NCBI GenBank assembly: GCA_036824045.1
Contig: DAITAZ010000002.1
Location: forward strand, 62,001-126,000
Reading direction: 5' to 3'
DNA length: 64,000 bases
Source: DAITAZ01 sp036824045
Lineage (GTDB): Bacteria; Pseudomonadota; Gammaproteobacteria; Burkholderiales; Rhodocyclaceae
This document shows, one piece after another, positions 58,990-64,000 of the stretch. Under the pieces are notes generated by a model, which made no database searches, was not told the origin of the DNA, and saw only the letters and a list, made by a program, of their open reading frames with translations. How positions within the stretch are numbered: the first letter of the stretch is position 1; each line of letters starts with the position of its first letter. Made by a program: the position numbers and the translations under genes.

Positions 58990-60450
58990 CTACCCGAACC
59001 GTGCAGCCCACACCCGGGCTGCCGGGCGGATGAGGTCCAGCACCGGCCCGGGAAACAAGCCCACACCCAGCACCCAGGCCGCAGCCACAGCGGCGATCCA
59101 CCATTCCCGCCGGAGAAGGTCATCCGCCTGGGCCACCGCGCCGGATTGTGCCGGGCCGAAAAAGGCGCGCCGATAAGCAAGCAGAAAATAGGCTGCGGCC
59201 AGCACCATTCCGAACAAGGCCGCCAGCGCCGCCCCGGTGTGGGTTTGCAGCGCGCTCAGGATCAGCATCAACTCCGCCGGGAAACCCGCAGTTCCCGGTA
59301 TCCCCAAACCCGCGAGCCCCAGCAGCAGGAACACCGCCGCCAGCTTGGGCATGGTCTGCGCCGCGCCCCCCAGCCGCAGCAGGTGGCTGCTCCCGGTGCG
59401 TGCCTCAAGAAACTCCAACACCAGGCACATCCCACCGGCCACCAGCGTGAAGTTCAGAAGTTGCAGCACCGCGCCCTGCACACCCAACTGGTTGAACGAC
59501 GCCAAGCCCAGCACCACGAGTCCCACATGGGCGATGCTGGAATAGGCCAGCACCCCTCTCCAGTGTGTCTGCACGACCGCGATCACCCCCCCATAGAGAA
59601 TCGCCGCGGTACCCAAGCCGGCGAGCAGCCAATGCAGTTCCCGCGCAGCCAGAGGCGCCAATGGAAGCGCGAACCGCAGCAACCCGTAGGCCCCGAGCTT
59701 CAGCCCCGTCGTGAGCGCCGCCACCGCCAACGGACCCTCCCGGCACAGCAAGGGTAACCAGGTGTGGAGCGGCAGCACGGGCGTCTTGACGCCAAACCCG
59801 AACAGAAACAGCAGGAACACCGCCATGCCCGGGCCCCGGGCCAGTTCGCGCTCGGCGAGGGTGGGCAGATCAAAAGCCGGTTCTCCGCCAGCGTTTGACA
59901 GGATGACGAAGGCGAGCAGCACCGCTGCACCGCCCGTCAGCATGGTCAGCGTGTACTTGCCTGCGGCCAGCACACGTTCCGCCCCCCGGCCCCACAGGCT
60001 GGTCAGGAAGTAGAGGGGTGCCAGGGTCAGTTCCCAGAAGACGAAGAACAACACCCCGTCCAGCGCGCAAAACACACCCATGATCGCCGCCTGCAACAGC
60101 AGCAGCAGCGCAAAGTACAAGCGCGGCATGGCTCGAATGCCGAGCCAGCCGGCGAGCGTGACCCCCAGGAAGAGCAAGGCCGTAGCCGGGAGGAAGAGTA
60201 CCGACAGGCCATCCACGCCGAGGAAATAGCCGATGTTGAGCGAAGCGATCCAGGGGGTGCGCTCCACCAGCTGGAAACCGGCATCCGCCGGGTCAAAGCA
60301 GTACAGCGCGGCCAACGACCAACCCAGTTCGAGCAACCCCGCGGCCAGCGCCGCCGTCCTCGCCCACGGCAATCCGGGGCGGGCCAGTACCAGGATAGCC
60401 CCCAGCAGGGGGGTCAAAATCAACAGGCTCAGCAGCGGCAGGCTCGCCAT
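58990..60450 (-). CDS. NuoM-like antiporter-type membrane subunit of the dab operon
   Basis: 486 residues with about 14 membrane helices, of the complex I NuoM/Mrp antiporter family. Proton-path residues are kept: Glu140 (FFVFWELTL), Lys222 (VKTPVLPLHTWLP), Lys251 (GLKLGAYGLLRF) and Glu393 (GFPAELML). The ATG at 60450 has GAGGGG 7 bases upstream. It is the last gene of the operon, 10 bases after the second NuoM-like gene. No other complex I gene is present, so it is not part of a nuo operon. Confidence 0.85.
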   Translation of the reverse strand: MASLPLLSLLILTPLLGAILVLARPGLPWARTAALAAGLLELGWSLAALYCFDPADAGFQLVERTPWIASLNIGYFLGVDGLSVLFLPATALLFLGVTLAGWLGIRAMPRLYFALLLLLQAAIMGVFCALDGVLFFVFWELTLAPLYFLTSLWGRGAERVLAAGKYTLTMLTGGAAVLLAFVILSNAGGEPAFDLPTLAERELARGPGMAVFLLFLFGFGVKTPVLPLHTWLPLLCREGPLAVAALTTGLKLGAYGLLRFALPLAPLAARELHWLLAGLGTAAILYGGVIAVVQTHWRGVLAYSSIAHVGLVVLGLASFNQLGVQGAVLQLLNFTLVAGGMCLVLEFLEARTGSSHLLRLGGAAQTMPKLAAVFLLLGLAGLGIPGTAGFPAELMLILSALQTHTGAALAALFGMVLAAAYFLLAYRRAFFGPAQSGAVAQADDLLRREWWIAAVAAAWVLGVGLFPGPVLDLIRPAARVWAARFG

Positions 60451-60460
60451 CAATCGCCCC

Positions 60461-61969
60461 TCACACCTGCACAAACCGGTCGGCCAGCGCCCGGAGCGCC
60501 GCCTCGGTCAGGTTGAACCAGGGCTCCAGGTAGAACCCCGCCGCCAGCAGCACCAGCACTGCCACGCCCCCCACGAAGTACTCCATCAAGCCGGTTCGTT
60601 CCACCGCGGTGGTTGGCCCCCCTTCTGACGCCGGCCCGAGAAAGGCGCGCTGGAAAGCCCACAACAGGAAACCTGCCGCCGCCACGTTGCCCAGGGCGGT
60701 TGCCACGGTAGGCAAGGCGCCGAAGCGATGGATCGAAGCCTCCAGCACCAGGTGCGCGGCGTCGAACCCCGGCGTGCCCGGCATGCCCACAATCGCCAGC
60801 CCCCCCACCAGGAACGAGCCGGCGATGAACGGGATGCGATCGAACAACCCCCCCAGGCGGTCCAGATCAGTGGTGCGGGTGCGGCGGAAGACAAACCCCA
60901 CCATGAACAACATCACCGTCGCCGCGAGACCGAAGTTGACCGCCAGCAGCACGGCCCCCTGCAGACCGCTCGCATCCAGGGTAAACAGGCCGATCACGAT
61001 CAGACTGGTATGGCTCACCACCGCGAACGAGAGCAGGCGTCGGAGATTGGTTTGCAGAAAGGCCAGCGCTGCGGTGTAAAAGACCCCGGCCATGGCAAAA
61101 GCCACCACATAACCCTGCCACGCAGCGACCGCACCGGGCGTCAGCGGCAACAAAAACCGCACCATCCCGTACACGCCCACCTTGACGCCCAGCAGCAATA
61201 CCGGCGCCACAGCCACCATGCCCCGGTGGGCCACGTGAGGCAGCCAGCCGTGCAACGGAAAAATCGGCGTGCGAATGCCCAATCCGTAAAAGAGCAGGAA
61301 GAAGGCCGCGCTCAGGTAGCCCCCCTCCGGCGGCGTGCGGGCCAGATCCAGCAGATCGAAGCTCCATTGCCCCTCGGTCACGTCCGCATGATTCCAGCCC
61401 AGGATCACCGCCCCGGCCACCAGCAGGGCTAGCCCGAAACCCTGAAACTGTACAAACCGCGCCATGGCGAGCGCGCGATTCTCCTCCGTGGACGTGGACC
61501 AACGCCCAAGCAGATAAGCCACCAGGCCCAGTTCCGCCGCCGAACTGGCGATGAACCACGCCAGGTTGAGGGTGAGCAGCGAGGCCATCAGCGCCCCTTC
61601 CGCCGCCAGCACGGCGGCCGTCACCCGCCCGGCCGAGGCCAGGCCCTGCACCAGGCCATAGAAACTCAGCAGGAAGAACAGCAGTGCCGCCAGCAGAACA
61701 AAAAGCGTGCTGACCCCATCGGCCGCCACATGGTAGCCAATCACATCCATCCGCTCGGAAAGCTGCAGGGCGGCGGACCCGGCATCCACCAGCAGGTAGA
61801 GCCGTATCGCCAGGGCCAGCTCCAGCCCCGCGGTCACCCGCCCGACCCATACCGCCACCGCCCGTTCCCGCAGCAGATACGCCGCGCAACCGCCGAGCAA
61901 GGGCAGGATCTGCAGCCATTGCAGGATCGGAATATCCAGAAAGTCGGCCCAGGCCAGTTCCACCATCAC
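60461..61969 (-). CDS. Second NuoM-like subunit with altered ion-path residues
   Basis: 502 residues, about 14 membrane helices. It keeps Glu146 (SAAELGLV) and Lys263 (GVKVGVYGMVRF). The TM7 lysine is replaced by arginine at 233 (IRTPIFPLHGWLP), and the TM12 acidic residue by Ala405 (GFDAAHLV, where the neighbour has GFPAEL). It may conduct poorly or be structural. The start GTG at 61969 overlaps the dabB stop; an ATG follows directly at 61966. Confidence 0.83.
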   Translation of the reverse strand: MMVELAWADFLDIPILQWLQILPLLGGCAAYLLRERAVAVWVGRVTAGLELALAIRLYLLVDAGSAALQLSERMDVIGYHVAADGVSTLFVLLAALLFFLLSFYGLVQGLASAGRVTAAVLAAEGALMASLLTLNLAWFIASSAAELGLVAYLLGRWSTSTEENRALAMARFVQFQGFGLALLVAGAVILGWNHADVTEGQWSFDLLDLARTPPEGGYLSAAFFLLFYGLGIRTPIFPLHGWLPHVAHRGMVAVAPVLLLGVKVGVYGMVRFLLPLTPGAVAAWQGYVVAFAMAGVFYTAALAFLQTNLRRLLSFAVVSHTSLIVIGLFTLDASGLQGAVLLAVNFGLAATVMLFMVGFVFRRTRTTDLDRLGGLFDRIPFIAGSFLVGGLAIVGMPGTPGFDAAHLVLEASIHRFGALPTVATALGNVAAAGFLLWAFQRAFLGPASEGGPTTAVERTGLMEYFVGGVAVLVLLAAGFYLEPWFNLTEAALRALADRFVQV

Positions 61970-63477
61970 AGGATCACCACAAACGTCGCCATCACCATCA
62001 ACATCAGATAGCGGGGCTGCTCCAGCAGGCTCTCCACCAGTGCAAGCGCCCGCAACACCCTTCCTGTTGCCTTGCCCACGGTCCCACCCTGGCTGCCTGT
62101 GAGCAGCCGGTCCTCGAAGCGCTGCAACCGCTGCGCGAGGCTGGCCAGCATCCGTCCCGGCACGCCGGTGGCCGCCCGCTCCGGGTCATCCCCACCAGGC
62201 CCGCCCGCTCCAGCGAGTCGGTCCAGCACCTCACCGTCCAGCCTCGCCATGTCGCGGCCCAGCGCCTGGGTGGGACGCGCCAGCAGGCTGAGCGCCAGAT
62301 TGTCGAGCCAGAACCGCTGCAGTGCCGCCACGTAAAGCTGGCGGCGCTTCCGCAACCACCCGGGCGCGGGAACGTCAGGCGCCGGCATCAGGGCCAGCCA
62401 GGAAGGCGCCAGCAGGAACTGGTAGGCCCGCCACACCGCATGCGCCACCAGGTGGACAGCAGCCAGATCAAACGCCCCCAGCCCGCAGGCCAGGAACATC
62501 AGCCCCGTTTGCCCGAGCGTGCCGTAGAGCAGGCTGGATTTCACGTCGGATTGCGTGAGGCCCACCAGATAGGCATAGACCGAGGTCGCAAACCCCGCCA
62601 GAGCAAGCCCCACCATCAGATCCGGCACCTGCCGCAGGAGCGGCTCCAGCCGGATCACCAGGAACACTCCCGCGTGCACCATCACCGAGCCGTAAAACAC
62701 TGCGGAAGACGGCGTGGGTCCTTCCAGCGCCCGCGCGATCCAGGCCGAGAACGGCACCTGAGCAGACTTCACCAGCGCCGCCACCACCAGACCGAAGGCC
62801 AGCATGCGCGCCGTGACCGGGTCCGGATGCAACGCCACCACCACCGGCCACTCCACCGACTGCAGCCACCACACCGCCAGACCGATGGAGAGCAGAAAGC
62901 CACCATCGCCCACCCGATTGCTGAGGAACGCGAAGGTGGCATTCTCGGTGGCGGCCGGCCGCTCCCGGTTGTAGCCAATCAACAGGTAAGACGCCAGCCC
63001 GCACAGCTCCCAGCCCACGAATGCCAGCACCGCGTTGCCGGCCAGGGCCAGCAGCAGCATTCCGGAAAGGAACAGGCACAAGGTCATGTAGAAGCGATGA
63101 AACCCCGTCTCCCGGTGCAGGTAGGCCCGGCAAAAGCGCACAACGAGGCCACCCAGCACCGCCGTCACCGTGGCCATGCCCAGCGCCGTGCGGTCCAGCA
63201 GGAAGGAAACCTCCACATCCAGCCCGGCCGCGGCGAACCAGGTGCCTAGGCTCACCTGCCGTGGCGCTTCGCCCGCCAGCGCCAGACCATCAAGCACCAG
63301 CACCAGCATGAACACCCCCAGCGAAGCGGCACCCGCCACCTGCGCTACCGACCGCTCGCTCCGCTCCCCCGCCGTCCCGCCGGTGAAGAGCCCGATCCCG
63401 ATCAGCAGCGCCGCCCCGAAAGGCAGCGCGGGAACCAGCACGGTGAGCCAGCCAGCCACGACCGCATCAACACTCAT
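61966..63477 (-). CDS. dabB: DabB-like NuoL-family subunit of the inorganic-carbon transporter
   Basis: 503 residues, about 14 membrane helices. It has NuoL-type residues Glu157 (FVGWELCGLASYLLIGYN), Lys237 (LVKSAQVPFSAWI), His268 and Lys313. The context right after dabA (ATGA overlap) defines it as DabB, which in Halothiobacillus forms the energy-coupled bicarbonate/CO2 uptake system with DabA. It is shorter than respiratory NuoL (about 600). Confidence 0.88.
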   Translation of the reverse strand: MSVDAVVAGWLTVLVPALPFGAALLIGIGLFTGGTAGERSERSVAQVAGAASLGVFMLVLVLDGLALAGEAPRQVSLGTWFAAAGLDVEVSFLLDRTALGMATVTAVLGGLVVRFCRAYLHRETGFHRFYMTLCLFLSGMLLLALAGNAVLAFVGWELCGLASYLLIGYNRERPAATENATFAFLSNRVGDGGFLLSIGLAVWWLQSVEWPVVVALHPDPVTARMLAFGLVVAALVKSAQVPFSAWIARALEGPTPSSAVFYGSVMVHAGVFLVIRLEPLLRQVPDLMVGLALAGFATSVYAYLVGLTQSDVKSSLLYGTLGQTGLMFLACGLGAFDLAAVHLVAHAVWRAYQFLLAPSWLALMPAPDVPAPGWLRKRRQLYVAALQRFWLDNLALSLLARPTQALGRDMARLDGEVLDRLAGAGGPGGDDPERAATGVPGRMLASLAQRLQRFEDRLLTGSQGGTVGKATGRVLRALALVESLLEQPRYLMLMVMATFVVIL

Positions 63478-64000
63478 CCCCTGCCCTCCCCGGCTGGCGG
63501 CCGCGCCAGCAAAGTCGGCGGCAAGGCCTCCCTCTGGCCCCGGTAGCAGGCCTCCGAGCTGGCAGCCAACGGCGGCACAGCCTCGCCGCGCCAGGCCACC
63601 CAGCCCCGGCCCGGCTCAAAACGGTGGATGGCCGCGCTATCCGGCGCCTTCACCGCCAGCAGCAGCCAGCCGTTGCCCACCAACTCCTGCACCGGGGGCT
63701 GGCGGGCATAAATCGCTTCCACCACCTCCCGGCTTTGCTCCACCACCACCAGCAACCGCATGGCCTCGTGGATCTCCACCATCTGCCAGGGCAAACCGGT
63801 ACGCAAATCCGAGCCCGTCCCCTCCATCACCCCGAACTGCCCCACCAGGTTGTGCGCGACCTTGGTCCCGCAGCCGAAATGCGCGTTGTTCACCGTGGAA
63901 AAGTAGTACTCCAGATTAATCCCGGCCCCAACCGGCCCCACCGCCAGCAGGATGCTCTCCAGCACCTGGCCGTCCGCGTCCCGGGTCGGGTCATAGGAAA
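63474..64000 (-). CDS. dabA: DabA (DUF2309/UPF0753), C-terminal part; gene runs off the right edge
   Basis: The last 175 codons of a DUF2309 protein. The frame stays open to the window end, reading SYDPTRDADGQVLESILLAV at the edge. NLEYYFSTVNNAHFGCGTKV and DLRTGLPWQMVEIHEAMRL are hallmark C-terminal motifs. DabA is a zinc-dependent, carbonic-anhydrase-like protein that hydrates CO2 to bicarbonate in the cytoplasm. The stop overlaps dabB (ATGA). The zinc ligands would lie outside the window. Confidence 0.92.
   Translation of the reverse strand, partial: SYDPTRDADGQVLESILLAVGPVGAGINLEYYFSTVNNAHFGCGTKVAHNLVGQFGVMEGTGSDLRTGLPWQMVEIHEAMRLLVVVEQSREVVEAIYARQPPVQELVGNGWLLLAVKAPDSAAIHRFEPGRGWVAWRGEAVPPLAASSEACYRGQREALPPTLLARPPAGEGRG

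Noticed and set aside
60867..61919. 350-codon open frame on the minus strand in another frame
   Set aside because: It overlaps the second NuoM-like gene; the sequence is Gly/Arg-rich without membrane helices or motifs.

Overview
The window looks like a chromosomal core segment of a betaproteobacterium, most likely a chemolithoautotroph or a facultatively autotrophic member of the Nitrosomonadales-like lineages. This is an inference. It rests on gene order (rpoE-rseABC next to lepA; hfq-hflX-hflK-hflC-DUF2065-hisZ-purA; pilW-rodZ-ispG-hisS-yfgM-bamB-der; smc-zipA-ligA; accA-tilS) and on an inorganic-carbon uptake (dab) operon at the right edge. I see no rRNA operon, CRISPR array, transposase or insertion sequence.

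Left part (1-24.5 kb), almost all on the minus strand. It starts with the 5' part of lepA, a glutaredoxin-fold protein and the envelope-stress unit rpoE-rseA-rseB-rseC. A tRNA-Val with its own promoter and terminator follows, then an orphan gene with a phage-type TPGPW motif and a zinc ribbon. Next come a YcgR-like PilZ gene, rlmB-rnr, and a tRNA-Leu whose consensus promoter overlaps the rnr start codon. The rest is the purA-hisZ-hflCK-hflX-hfq block and the der-to-rlmN block (ribosome assembly, outer-membrane assembly, isoprenoid synthesis, cell shape, pilus biogenesis, RNA methylation), ending with ndk.

Middle (24.6-44.9 kb). A C4-dicarboxylate-type TRAP transporter (dctPQM) is divergent from its probable two-component regulator (dctSR). 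After it come tilS, accA, def and a methylthioinosine phosphorylase, then typA, hpt, galU, ligA, zipA, smc and queF. Most are housekeeping genes. The methylthioinosine phosphorylase and hpt form a purine-salvage pair separated only by typA.

Right part (45-57.7 kb). A copper-handling group (copZ, copA, a universal stress protein, a TauE/DsbD-like membrane protein) lies beside hemN and an Fnr-type regulator. Two near-consensus FNR boxes with the same pattern (TTGAC-N4-ATCAA) are visible. One lies between hemN and fnr; the other is upstream of a hemerythrin-DUF2249-oxidase-like-SirB2 operon. Together they suggest a local oxygen-limitation and nitrosative-stress regulon. After this come a nitronate monooxygenase-like protein, an alpha/beta hydrolase, nth, DUF1841 and two small cytochromes c.

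Right edge (57.8-64 kb). A MoxR ATPase and tusA face a tight minus-strand operon: dabA (cut by the window end), dabB, and two further NuoM-like antiporter-type subunits. One of the two has lost charged residues that proton-pumping homologues keep. This enlarged dab operon is the most unusual system in the window.
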